From Spongospora subterranea (taxonomy: Eukaryota; Endomyxa; Phytomyxea; Plasmodiophorida; Plasmodiophoridae), in NCBI GenBank assembly GCA_900404475.1, contig OUQQ01000064.1, positions 36,970 through 63,408 of the forward strand: DNA of 26,439 nt, read 5' to 3'. Positions 1 through 10,209 of the stretch are shown here, piece after piece (the first letter of the stretch is position 1; each line of letters opens with the position of its first letter). The position numbers and the translations under genes are program-made. Under the pieces are notes generated by a model. That model did not search any database. It was given only the letters and a program-made list of their open reading frames with translations, and was not told the origin of the DNA.

Positions 1-405
1 CACAACATTTCACATCCAAATTTTCAGTTCTAAAATCATTGAAAAAAATTAGTTAGATTTGTGAGTTTTCGCATATTTGAAAGATTTTCGCATATTTGAA
101 ATCAAATTTGAAGGATCGAAAAGGAATTGGTTATGTGAGTTTCCACATCTCTACCAAACTCTCCATCAGATTCCTTGCCAGTGTCCAAAAAGACAAACGA
201 CCTTATTTCTGAGCAGCGTATTCTAATTTATGTCTGCATCAGAGTGTATTCATTCCATACTCAATCGGTGAGTCATGATAGCCAAGCCGCTGACGCCAAA
301 CCTCATTCCTCAAAAACATATTTCTCTGCAGTTCGGAATTTCGATATGTCCGTGACGGAGTTGTTTATGACTGGGGGGTGATGGCCATCTGCCCATCTCC
401 AGACG
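1..405. other. upstream region of PUS1, no gene recognised
   Basis: No protein I recognise is encoded here. A 17-bp direct repeat lies at 66-82 and 85-101 (TTTTCGCATATTTGAAA), separated by two bases. The short open frames in this stretch look like chance. The region probably holds the PUS1 promoter and 5' UTR, but I see no clear TATA box or other defined element. Confidence 0.5.
66..101. repeat. 17-bp direct repeat upstream of PUS1
   Basis: Two copies of TTTTCGCATATTTGAAA at 66-82 and 85-101 are visible directly. Their role is unknown. They lie about 300 bp upstream of the PUS1 start and could be a promoter element or simply local slippage. Confidence 0.6.
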
Positions 406-1940
406 ATGTCTGACAATCTGTCAATCTCAACCGGGAGCGCGATGGAAACAGGGGAGCAACCCGTCGGTACAGCTGAGGATATTTCACATAATAAGGCCAC
501 AGCCAAGAGGAAGGTGGCGGTCGCCTTCGGCTATATCGGCACGAAATTCAGTGGATTACAACAGAATGATGGCGTGAGAACCGTTGATGAAGAGCTAGAG
601 AAAGCGTATGAGAAAATTGTCGGTCAAATATTTTTTGAAACCAATGGTTTGCTTACAGATTGTTCAAATCGGGTTGTATTGCTGATTATAATCACGCCGC
701 TGGACTACAAAAAATCAATTGGACCCGATGCTCCCGAACCGACAAAGGTAATTTCTATTACAGGTACTGACGCCAATGGTTAATCGTCGCCATGAATCAC
801 AGGCGTCCACGCCGCCATCAATATCATATCGCTGAAGATGATGCGATCGGAGCAGATCGACATATTGGACATAATTCGGTCGCACCTCCCTGATGATATT
901 CGTCTCTATGGAATATATCGAGTCACAAAGTCATTCCATTCGTTAAGACACACTCGGTAATTTCTTGATGGTCAACGGTGTTTGATAGAGGCTATCATAG
1001 GAAACAAATGACGACGTCTCGGGAATACGAATACGTCCTGCCTACGTCCCTGTTCCGCTCGCGAGCGCAGAACGGGAGTGAATCCGGCACTGGCGATCGG
1101 ATCAACGATTCTGTTGTAGGCGAGACCCAGGATGGTAATTTATCGGATGTTGATCTTGAACGATTCAACTCGATTCTGTCCGGATTTTTGGGCACGAAAA
1201 ATTACCACAATTTCTCTCCGCGAATATCTTCATTTGATGGATCTGCCCAGCGATATATCACTAAATTCGAGGCGACCTCAGTGATCTGTCATCATCACGA
1301 TCTAATCTCGATCGCCATTCATGGCCAGGTATTCTCATTCCAAACCGTATTCCTCCGTTTTGACAATTGCCTCGTTATAATTTAGGCGTTCCTTTTGAAC
1401 CAGATTAGAAAAATGATCGGCACCGCACTAGCGTTATATCATGGCGTTTTAGATGTGGATTTGCTTCACTCCCAAGCCCTATTCGACCCGTGCAAATCGT
1501 ATATATAGTCTTCATGCCCCCTTTTGTTTGGATAAACCAGTTGATATGACGATTTAGGTTCCAGTTACCGATGGCGCCATCGTTGGGGTTGTTCTTAAGA
1601 AGGTGCTGATGAAGTGGTTGATTTGTGCTGTCTTGCCTTATATTTTGGGTAATATAGGCCCTTCTTTCGTGATTACAATTTAAAGATTGGAGAACGAACT
1701 GATTTGCAAAAATTGGATTTTGTCGGGTTTGAAAGGGAGATAGCCAAGTACATTAACAACGATATCTACAAACAGATTATTGCCCAAGATGATCATGAAC
1801 AAGAGTTCACCAAATGGATAAATTCAGCAATCCTCAACCCGTCATTAGCCTGGAACAATTTCACTGTCATTGCAAAGCCAGCACCTGACGACATGCCGAA
1901 AAAGAGTAAGAAGGCGCGTTTCCGACAAACGTGGAACTAG
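406..1940 (+). CDS. PUS1: tRNA pseudouridine synthase PUS1 (TruA family), seven exons
   Basis: Isomerises uridine to pseudouridine in tRNAs and some other RNAs; eukaryotic PUS1 acts in nucleus and mitochondrion. Exons: 406-605, 659-747, 803-941, 1001-1328, 1386-1498, 1558-1602, 1658-1940, giving 398 residues. The introns are 53-59 nt. The joined reading shows KRKVAVAFGYIGTKFSG near the N-terminus, the catalytic SRTDKGVHA (Asp codon 741-743, with the K-G join across intron 2), SREYEYVLPT, HNFS, HGQAFLLNQIRKM and MAPSLGLFL, followed by a C-terminal region like that of fungal and animal PUS1. Each join keeps frame and restores a conserved block. Intron 3 uses donor GTTAAG, because this restores the spacing F-H-S-K-Q-M. 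The start at 406 is the first ATG before the conserved domain. Its last exon is duplicated at 4640-4910. The family call is firm; exact splice points are very likely. Confidence 0.93.
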
Positions 1941-1949
1941 GGAAGTCGT

Positions 1950-2435
1950 TCTTCTGTTTTTTTTTCTTCAAAGTATGGATATAATATATAAATCCAACTT
2001 TAATTGTTGTATCAAGTATTTCTGGACCGACATTGATCCCATCACAAAGGACCACATCTGCGAATGTCTGTGGATTCATCACAGATACCAGGACCAGTGA
2101 TTTCAATCTGATTGCGCTAACTCAAGGGCGAAACTGCATCATATTATGGCGGCGACAGAATATACTAGGGCTCTGGTTACCCAAATCCGTCGTATGATTG
2201 AGAGAACGCGCGATGACCGCGATGTGATTGGGGTTCATCCCATCTGGTAGACCTACAGGAGATATCAATAACAGGTGCTGGACACGTTCACAATAATGGA
2301 TATCATAGACCGCACATAGGTAGCCTCCCTGAGAAATTTTCATGACCAAATCAGAGACACAATCAGGGCGTTAAATTGAGGGAAAATCAATCTCGCGATA
2401 TCAATGGCTATAGTGTACGCCAGGCTCGCGTTAAA
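1950..2435 (-). pseudogene. broken copy of the alpha/beta hydrolase 3' exons
   Basis: On the minus strand this stretch closely matches exons 5 and 3 of the intact hydrolase at 4936-6639. Shared blocks include GINVGPEIL (about 2000-2060) and GGYLCAVY...[14 protein letters not shown] (about 2245-2330). The match fades through intron 2 into a gapped exon 2 remnant near 2400-2430. The copy lacks about 390 bp that would hold exon 4; the junction is near 2145, where the intact copy carries 5139-5515. It has one extra base in exon 3 and no stop codon at the equivalent place. It follows the intact PUS1 stop codon, as in the parent arrangement, so it is one half of a tandem duplication. Confidence 0.85.
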
Positions 2436-3038
2436 AATCTGTAACAAATCTCTCCTTCGTTGAAAGAATTGACTCGGAACAGAAGCTCAATTCAGACTCA
2501 TCCTTCTCTGAATTTAAATCGATTATGAATTTCCTGTTGCGCGAGGAAAATCGGTACTCCTTGAGGCCCTGGATGTTAACTTTGGATGGATCTGCTCCAA
2601 CCGTGCCAAGCAAGCATCCTGCTTTTAAAATATCGAGATATATAGATACGGTTCTTTGCGGAACTCGACCCAAGCCTCGCCCACCCATTTGGTGATGAGG
2701 ATACGTTGTCTCGAGCAGTAAATTTGCCCATTTTGCACATAAAGGCAGCTTCATCTTCCAGTTGCTGATCCAGGCGAGAAGTGATGAGATATTCCATCAT
2801 TCTCTCAGCACCGGCGTCCACTGCAACCGAGATTAGGTTAGGGTTCCAGTGACAGAACAAGCTGAACATTTCCTACCTGGCTGAGGTAAGTCGGTGACAT
2901 TGGGAAGAAAAAGAACCTATGTCTTCCGATTGGCTTCATTGCATCCACGAATTCTTTGGCAATATATGACTCATGGTTGCCGCAAAATAGGATCCAATTG
3001 GAATCATGATCTGCATTGAGCTCATTAACAATCCCCAA
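2434..3038 (-). pseudogene. decayed DDE_1 (pogo/Tigger-like) transposase
   Basis: Three overlapping minus-strand frames carry pieces of a DDE transposase. A block around 2900-3030 reads NWILFCGNHESYIAKEFV and then FFPMSPTYLSQ. This resembles the DDE_1 pattern of a hydrophobic strand, D-G-H-x-S-H, and then L-P-P-H-x-T-H-L-L-Q; the Asp is replaced by Asn. Further on, another frame reads ILITKWVGEAWVEF, and a third reads FKAGCLL...VNIQGLKEYRF, like the C-terminal end of such transposases. The frame changes and the Asp-to-Asn change mean it is inactive. It lies in the joint between the two duplicated blocks. Family assignment is by motif pattern only. Confidence 0.5.
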
Positions 3039-4625
3039 CGGTCCCGGCCTTCTATCCTATGTGTGATGACTTTATCAGCACAATCACCATCAGGTCAAAA
3101 AATGCACAATTTTCGACGCTTGTGAACCTCACGTGCTAGAACCATCTCTCAACCAAACACCATTGAAGCGGGATTTTTACATGGTTTTGCGAAGACGAAG
3201 CTTGTTTTCCGAAGTAAATCCTCGTCTTACACGAGTTTTTGCACAAGACTTTTCGGAGTGTTCTCCTCACAAACTTTCGGTGCTGTTGAGACTGATTAGC
3301 AGTCAACGTACTCAAAAATGTACCTTGTTGTTTGGCATTATGCGTTTTAACTTGAGCGATCAAGGACTGTTGAGTTTTTCACTTTTTGCGGCATTTCGCA
3401 CACGTAGAGCGATCGATTACCGTTTGTGGACATTCTTCTGAAACAAAGATTGTGCCGGAAGTCTTCGATTTCAACGGTGACCGACTAAAATACATTATAA
3501 AGAGTCGACTGGGATGTCGCAGGAATAGACATTTTACAGATTTTCGACGAGATGCTTGAGACAAAAAAGACCGGAAAACACTTAATCAGAGGCCTGGATC
3601 GCACGCCTGTCTCATCATGAGAGACCCCGCTTTTGATGTTGACTTCACTTTAACAGCAATCTGATGTCAGATTAAACTGGGCGAAATACAAAGGACTTTT
3701 GAATAAACAGACCAGCTTTATGAAACGTTGGATTACTTAGTTGCTTTTATTTCAAGAAATTCGGCAGATGCAATGTGGCCGCTTTTGAGAAGTTCAAACA
3801 GGCCTCGCATCTCCTGCCCAGAAGCCATCGCGAGTCATCTGTTGGGCACTTCACAAATACCTTGCGCTCATTCCTGACAATCGGACCCGTGAAGTGATTA
3901 ACAGAATTTACAAATTTACCCATAATTCTTCCCATTTTAATGTTATGGTGAATCCAACCTCTCGGGTAATTTGATACTAAAACTGGAAATATGTCGCTGA
4001 TGATAGAGTACAGACAGATTCATAGCAAGTTCATGTTATGTTGGATTGATAGAGTATTCAATCTATGATCTTGTAAATGACCAACAAAGTAGAGAATGCG
4101 CTTTTCACAGCCCATTTGTAACTTCGTCAAAAGCAACGGATGAATCGCCAGGCGGTTTCCGTTGCTCAATACTACATGCTTGGTTGCTGAGACAACTCCC
4201 CCATCAGTTTCAGACTCTGCAACCATCATTTGAGGAGTTGGCGTGAGATTCGGGAATGGTCATGCAAAACCGCTTCTTGGACTCGTTTAAAATTTTATAA
4301 CTGTTGTTGGAAGTCGAAACAAGACCTATAGCTTGCTGGAAACCTCTCATATATTGAGCTGCAATAATGGCGCTACTGATCAAACTTTCTGGGACGGAGG
4401 GAGCGCCTATAGTGCCTATGTATTAGGATTTATGAGTTTCAACAAAAAATGTTGATATTTCTGTAAATACAAGCAATCGAATGAAAACCAAACGAAATGC
4501 ATTACTTCTTGGGAGTAGCGGAGAAGCCTTGGTAGAAGCAGCAGCACTTAAGCAGTTGTTGCATGTGCGGATTTCCAGTTGGGCACATGCATGAACCATC
4601 GGTCTTGACACTTCAGACATTTGTC
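3039..4625. other. no recognised gene; probable transposon debris
   Basis: About 1.6 kb with only short, interrupted open frames on both strands. The minus-strand pieces near 3136-3564 are Lys/Arg/Cys-rich, and those near 3747-4229 are similarly broken, but none shows a family motif I can name. Its position between two halves of a duplication, next to a dead DDE transposase, makes old inserted DNA the likeliest explanation. This is inference. Confidence 0.4.
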
Positions 4626-4639
4626 TCCTTATCGGCCCT

Positions 4640-4910
4640 ATATGCCCTTCTTTCGTGATTACAATGAACTCATATGCAAAAACTGGATTTTGTCGGGTTC
4701 GAGGGGGATACAGCAAAATACATTAACAACGATATGTACAAACAGATTATCGCCCAAGATGATCATGAACAGGAGTTCACCAAGTGGATAAATTCGGCGA
4801 TTTTGAACCCGTCATTAGCCTGGAACAATTTCACTGTCATGGCAAAGCGAGCACCTGACGACACGCCGGGAAAGAGTAAGAAGGGGCGTTTCCGACAAAG
4901 GTGGAAATAA
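4640..4910 (+). pseudogene. broken copy of the PUS1 last exon
   Basis: Nearly identical to PUS1 exon 7 (1658-1940), including INNDMYKQIIAQDDHEQEF and the Lys/Arg-rich C-terminus with a stop at 4908-4910. Compared with the intact exon it has lost 16 nt near 4666, which shifts the frame. The AG of the upstream splice acceptor (TATAG) is changed to TATAT. No upstream PUS1 exons are present before about 4620. It is therefore a dead fragment. Its stop lies 25 bp from the convergent hydrolase stop, preserving the parental gene order. Confidence 0.9.
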
Positions 4911-4935
4911 GGAACTGGAAGTCGTTCTTCTGTTT

Positions 4936-6639
4936 TTATCGTTCTTTCGAAGTATTGATATAGTATATAATTCCGTCGTCGGTGGTTGCATCAAGTATTT
5001 CTGGACCGACATTGATCCCATCACGAAGGACCACAGCCGCGAATGCCTGTGGATTCATCAAGTATACCTAGACCAGTGAATCAATATGACTTTGCTAATC
5101 CAAGGAAGCAACTGCACTATATTACCTGGTGACCGGCGTCAGGAATCACATATAATCGACAATGAGCTGATATGGTTTTGGATCGTCCATCTAGAACTGG
5201 TGTTGCATGGTTACGATCCATCCAGTCGGTGAGTCCATACATGAACGTCAACGGGACATGAGATAGCTTTGCGAGGCGAGGGCCTAATGGAACCCGCGGC
5301 CACGCTCCCACATGTAATAGACGAGATATGGCCAAGTCGCCGACCAATGGACCGGCATTCAGATGGTACACATAATCCCCAATCGCTTCGGCTTGCGGTC
5401 GTGTCATGAATGCTCCAAACCGCATCCATGAAACATGTCGAGCTATATATGGGCCAAACGGTCCCGCTATCCTTAATATCGCCATAGGAGTGAAACCAAA
5501 ATCCTGGTGGTCAACTGTTGATGGCGGCGACAGAATATACTAAGTTTCTGGTTACCCAAATACGTCGTATGAAGGAGACAATGCGCGATGACCGCAATGT
5601 AAAGGGGTTGATCCCATCTGGTAGACCTACAGGAGATATCAAGAACAGGTGTTGAACACGTTCACAATAGTGAATAGCATAGACCGCGCATAGGTATCCT
5701 CCCTGAGAAAAACCGCACGATCAGATCAGAAACGCATCACGGCGTTGATTCAGGAAAGACCATTGAATGCCCAAGAAGATGGAACTTAGTGATACCCATG
5801 GCCATACGCCAGTTTTCGAGTGAATCAACGAAATACTTTTCAGTGGCTTCAACTGATACCGTACCGAGTCGCGAGCGCCTTGAACTTCGACCAAACCTGA
5901 AGAGGTAATAAAATGACTGTTGGTTTACAATGGCGCATACCGACCCTAGCCAATCTATACAGTAGACACGATAATGTTGAGATAGGGTCTTTAAAGTTGT
6001 ACCATATAGTGCTTTGCCGGCTGCATAACCATGACAGCACACCAGAACAGGTTGATCGTTGGTTTTGCTGTCTGGATTTACAATCAAGGTCGATATCCCA
6101 GCGACCACCTTTGATTCAAATGGAACATCGCAGCTTAAATGCAGTAGGCGTTGTTCACTTTGCTCTAGATGTCTTTCTGTTGTCCACATCCATAACTCTC
6201 CAATAAACATCAACCATGAAGTTGTTATTGCACCCGTTTTCAATTGTAGATTTGAAGTATCAGCGATAGCGAAGATCATGCACGTTTCCGAAATAGAGAG
6301 CATGAAAGATAACAATCGCCGCGAAGTAGAGGGATATCGCAGGTGACGATAAACCACTCCGAAGGTGATGGACCTTGTTAAGCATATCGCCAGGATATAT
6401 AGATCATGAACCCGTCTAATAGCGATCATTGGCACAATAAGATGAAGAACAGCAGCGACATGAGTGTCGACTATTACAGCCCAAAATATTGAGAAAAATA
6501 TCAAGAACGCAATGACAGGGGAAACGACTAATAAAAACAGAGGATTATTTTGCCTCCATTCACGAAATTTCCTTAAAAATATCTGGCCTGGATTCAACGG
6601 CTGGCTCTGATCTTCCTTCAAATAAGAATCCACAACCAT
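4936..6639 (-). CDS. CGI-58/ABHD5-like alpha/beta hydrolase with N-terminal membrane domain, five exons
   Basis: Exons (minus strand): 6639-5945, 5896-5761, 5702-5556, 5503-5126, 5067-4936; introns 48, 58, 52 and 58 nt; 495 residues. The hydrolase half shows an oxyanion motif (VCCHGYAAG), DWLGFGRSSRR, the nucleophile elbow GHSMGG with an intact Ser, LRIAGPFG, a YGLTDWMDR segment supplying the likely acid, and PDAGHQVY with the catalytic His. These match the CGI-58/ABHD4-5 family of lipases and lysophospholipid enzymes. The acyltransferase signature HxxxxD seen in CGI-58 is not kept: the position after H-Q-V-Y-L is Met. Residues about 30-160 carry several hydrophobic segments, an addition to the usual roughly 350-residue family length, so membrane anchoring (ER or lipid-droplet surface) is likely. 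Substrate is unknown. A partial dead copy lies at 1950-2435. Confidence 0.88.
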
Positions 6640-6750
6640 GATGGTTTAATCGCCCTGGAAATTTGTACAACCTGGCCGACGAAGTCTTGGCGAATTGCCC
6701 GAGACGATAGTAGAAAATATGTGGGAGGCAGGCACACCGCAGGTAATGAC

Positions 6751-6852
6751 CTTCCTCCCCCTTCCTCCCCCTTCCTCCCACTTCCTCTTCCTTCCTCTTC
6801 CTTCCTCTTCCTTCCTCTTCCTTCCTCCCCGTCCTCCCCCTTCCTTCCCCCC
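6751..6852 (+). repeat. 10-bp polypyrimidine tandem repeat
   Basis: Ten decamers of the type CTTCCTCCCC or CTTCCTCTTC follow one another in exact 10-bp register. The first three and last three are C-rich; the four in the middle are the CTTCCTCTTC version. The opposite strand is almost pure purine with G runs, so triplex or G-quadruplex structures are possible. It begins about 110 bp upstream of the hydrolase start codon, in its likely promoter. Function is inference. Confidence 0.85.
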
Positions 6853-7043
6853 TCGATCAATGATCGAGCGAGAAGGTACTGTACGTCTATACCTCTTCAG
6901 TATTTACACCTGCAGAGCTGAACGGGGATCATCCTATACCCACTTTGGACCATGGATTATAGGTCCGGCCTGCGACCTTGACGGAGTGGGCATTAGATAC
7001 ACCAATTTATTGTTGAGATGTACTGTACATTCAACGTGATCAC

Positions 7044-7226
7044 ATGACAATCTCAGATGCCAGGACACTTTGGCTTTTGGTTCAACTTCAGTCAATAAAA
7101 AGCATCTGCAACGAAGTCAAGTCAACAGCAATAAATAGAACTCCATGGCAGCAGCTCAGATACAAAAAGAAGGTAGATAAAAAGCGTAAAAAGGACGAAT
7201 TAGAACAATGGATCTGTATTAAATGA
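7044..7226 (+). CDS. possible small Lys/Arg-rich protein (60 aa)
   Basis: A 60-codon frame from ATG at 7044 to a stop at 7224-7226, ending 18 bp before the convergent MIC10 stop. The C-terminal half is basic (RYKKKVDKKRKKDELEQW). I recognise no family. The position fits the tight convergent spacing seen elsewhere here, which mildly supports a real gene. It could equally be a chance frame or the last exon of a longer gene starting near 6900. Confidence 0.25.
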   Translation: MTISDARTLWLLVQLQSIKSICNEVKSTAINRTPWQQLRYKKKVDKKRKKDELEQWICIK

Positions 7227-7244
7227 CAGTTGCGCTGATTGGTA

Positions 7245-7741
7245 TCATTTAGCAACCTTTGCAATTTCAGACGATGCTGGCTGCACATCGGCAAGTTTTG
7301 AATGTTGTTGTTTCGTCGGCTCCTTAGATGGCTCTTTACATGACTTGTTTTTCGAGCAAAGTTTAGATCCTGCACACCCATCCTTGCACATCACGGATTT
7401 ACAGTTGTTATAGGCTAATCCAGCACCAAATCCTCCAGAGAGACCAGTGACCAGTGCCCTTGAGGTAGGCGATCCTTGAAAAATCAAATCAACACCGTTG
7501 AATACAACCGTAAATCAATAAACCGTAATAAAATTTGAAGGTATATCAAGAAGCAAGGAACTCGTTAAAAACAGGTAATATCAGACGTACGAAAAAGAAC
7601 AAAAGCGGCAAGACCGCCAGCAATTAGGCCATATCCCGTCTTGACGAGAGCACTTTCGATGCATGTATCCCAGGCAGTTCCCTGAGAAGAATGGGCAGAA
7701 GAGGTGACATCTTTGGCAGGAGCGGTATTATTTTCGGTCAT
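7245..7741 (-). CDS. MIC10: MICOS complex subunit MIC10, two exons, with Cys/Lys-rich tail
   Basis: MIC10 oligomerises in the mitochondrial inner membrane and bends it at crista junctions. Exon 1 is 7741-7591, the intron is 7590-7475 (116 nt), and exon 2 is 7474-7245; the product is 126 residues. Exon 1 gives WDTCIESALVKTGYGLIAGG and then a hydrophobic stretch ending FVLF. The join restores FRSPTSRALVTGLSGGFGAGLAYNNC. The two glycine-rich membrane segments (G-x-G-like and GGFGAGLAY) and the W-D-x-C start are the family hallmarks. After the usual end (Y-N-N-C), the protein continues for about 50 residues with four more cysteines and many lysines. This extension is unusual for MIC10, which normally ends soon after the second membrane segment. 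The assignment is strong; the role of the tail is unknown. Confidence 0.88.
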
Positions 7742-8569
7742 CGTGGAAGATATCGTGGCGATCTCGGTGATGATTACTTCGAAAGGTGTCGACGAAACCT
7801 AACAACAATCGTACACTGGTCGAGAATTGATTTTTGACCAATAAGAACTTGGCTACCTATTTATGGTACACTATATACTGGCCAGGCAGGAGGCTGCGAC
7901 ACTATCAGCCGCTCATCAAAACGTTCAAATCAGTGAGGAGTTGATCGGCAATCCAAATTCTGCAAAGCTGCTGCCGCTGGGTGGCTGGACTGACAATTAG
8001 ATAACGGAGACACCGGTTAAACCCGTTCAAAATGATCCTGTCACCCTCGTCGCTGATGAAAACAAACATTGCAAGTCGATATTTTTGATAATCAGTTGAG
8101 GTCTGGTTGAACTAGAAAGGGCGAAAATATTATTTAACTTAACCGTCACTGAGTTTGTTCTTTTTGATTTTTCAAAGCCATGCCCACGATTTAGTTAATT
8201 TTTTATCTAGAATAGTTTAACATGCAGAATAAACTTCTGTTTGTATCTTCTATTTTTTAAGTGGTCTGCTTATCAGTGTAGATATATCAGAGCCTCTATG
8301 AGGCGACGGCCCCTTGATTCTTTGAATACGCTCGTAAACACGATGCCAAAAAAAAAACAGTTTCAATGACTTTACATACGATTCAGGTATGTATAGCATT
8401 TGACAGCTGCAGATTCACTCATCGCGATCCCTATTAGCGTCGCCATTTCCTGGATTTCGATTACTGATCCTGAATTTCAGCTGTCGATAAATCCTGAATG
8501 AATCCTAGAGAGCCCTTAATTCTATTCGCATTATTTGGCACATACACAGTCTCACCCGCCCAACCAATG
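7742..8569. other. no recognised gene
   Basis: About 830 bp between the MIC10 start and the retroelement relic. It is AT-rich in parts with several stops in all frames. A 45-codon frame starts with ATG at 7864, but it has no family resemblance I can see. The stretch nearest 7742 must hold the MIC10 promoter. No LTR edge of the neighbouring relic could be identified. Confidence 0.45.
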
Positions 8570-10209
8570 TTACCACGTCATGCAGTCCAATCCAGGTAAC
8601 GTGGCACCTGAACATCTGTTCCGAAAGGAGTTTGAGTTTTCGAGTAAAACCAACGCCATCGTTAGAAACAACCACAGTTGAGAATTAATTACGCGGTCAT
8701 CCTGAAAGGGCGCCAAGCATTCAGAAACGCCGTTGTTCCTTGCAGCATCGCATATCTTTTCCAACACAGAAAAGATATCCTTCGTCGCCAGAGTTTGTAC
8801 ACTCTTCTGGTCGAGATAGATGATGTTCTAGATCGGACGGTTCGTCGATGGTTTCAAAAAAACGTTGGCCTAAATCACACAACTGTTTTTCCACATCTAT
8901 GCCAAGGCCTAATAGCAGCGGTCGGCCTAAAGCACATCGGGAATATCAGCGTCGAGCACGTGCACCCAATGTCGTCTGACGGTGACGCTTCCAGTAACTG
9001 TAACAATTGTTATGTCCACCAATACAAGAAAATGCGAATCAATTGGGAAACCGTCGCCTAATGAAAATGTTCGCGAGCCTGATCGAATTTCTGGAACTGC
9101 TGTTTGTAGAACCTGCCACGTGTTGTTTCCTATGACAGTAAAATCGGCACCGTCATCGATTGCGGTTGGAAACTTGAATTTGGGTATCTCCGACAGCCAA
9201 TTCAACTGATCTTATTAGCTTCGACACTGGAGTGGATTGCAGAACAATCGGAGTTTCCTTTGGGGATTTGGGAACGCAATGAAGCTTTGGAGCTCGCCAT
9301 TCAGTGGGAATTTCATGGTTAGTCTGGTGGGCAGCATTAATCCGATTGATACGACCTGAATCATCATCGGTTCCATTTGCATGCTCATGACGTCATTTCC
9401 GAACTTGACACGATTAACCTTAGACATCGATGTCTGCTCGTGAGGCTTGTTGGTTGCACTTTTCAAAAATGGCCGCCCAGAACGCGTCTGTGAGGGCTCA
9501 ACAATAGTTTTGGGTGGTGCAAGCTCACGATCTCTTCGCTGCTGATGAATTAAACTCGGCCACTGAAAAGTGAAACTCACACTGGGTTTCTTATCGTTGT
9601 CCTTGAGGCTGGCTTCGCATAAGAGCTTTTGAGCTTGTTCTGAAGCCAACTTACGACATCTTCTTACATTGTGAGAACCTCCCCAATGAAACACAACGAA
9701 GCAACAATGTTATAGTTCTGCTCCTGTGTAGCACCACCATGTAAACAAGTCGGAAATGAGTCTTCCTTGAAGACATCCTGGCGGAAATTGTTGTTTCCTT
9801 GCAGATGATTCTGGAAATGTGGTTGTGGCAAACCATTGAATCTGATAACCATCTCGATTGAAGATCTTAAGATTTGGTAGAATCTGGTCACATCACTTCT
9901 GGCGGACATCGCAGTTGTTAAGAGCTGACGCTCAAGATCTTGCCGCAGAATGGATTGATATAAAACTCTTACCATTGCCTTAATCTGTAGCTCAACAAGA
10001 GATGACTGTTGATGGAATAGTTTCGTCATCCCAGATTCACTGATGATTCTGCGAGACTGCATAATTAAATCCGATGCGCATCGTCCATGATCAGGGTGTG
10101 GATTGAACCGAAGGGTGTCGAACATGGTTCGAACGTGTACATTAGCAACGGAATCTTGCTTGACACGATCATCCATGAACTTGTACAAGTCTTCGTCGTC
10201 GATTGTCAA
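8570..10209 (-). mobile_element. Ty3/gypsy-like retroelement relic: gag, zinc knuckle, protease
   Basis: Read on the minus strand from 10209: a gag-like region (10209-9664, helical, Gln/Arg-rich), then in a shifted frame a degenerate zinc knuckle CFHWGGSHNVRRC near 9690. In that knuckle the second Cys of CX2CX4HX4C is Trp. Next comes a retropepsin-like domain (9205-8927) with AIDDGADFTVIG, where D-D-G-A replaces the usual D-S/T-G-A. In another frame LGRPLLLGLGIDVEKQL follows, the typical end of a Ty3-type protease, and then a linker-like piece down to 8570. At least three frame changes break it, and no reverse transcriptase or RNase H follows. It is a dead 5' half of an element. Confidence 0.7.

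Noticed and set aside
748..783. PUS1 exon 2 frame reading on to a TDANG motif that looks like the catalytic TDKG block
   Set aside because: It lies inside intron 2. Removing 606-658 and 748-802 gives the true SRTDKGVHA block in frame.
942..960. Donor at 956 (GTAATT) for PUS1 intron 3
   Set aside because: It would add five residues inside a block of fixed spacing. Donor GTTAAG at 942 restores the family alignment.
3133..3441. 102-codon plus-strand open frame
   Set aside because: No family features, the opposite strand is open too, and it lies in transposon debris.
6695..7039. Pro/Leu-rich open frames across the polypyrimidine repeat
   Set aside because: They are a translation of the decamer repeat, with no evidence of a gene.
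8678..9061. 127-codon plus-strand frame
   Set aside because: Antisense shadow of the retroelement protease and linker on the minus strand.
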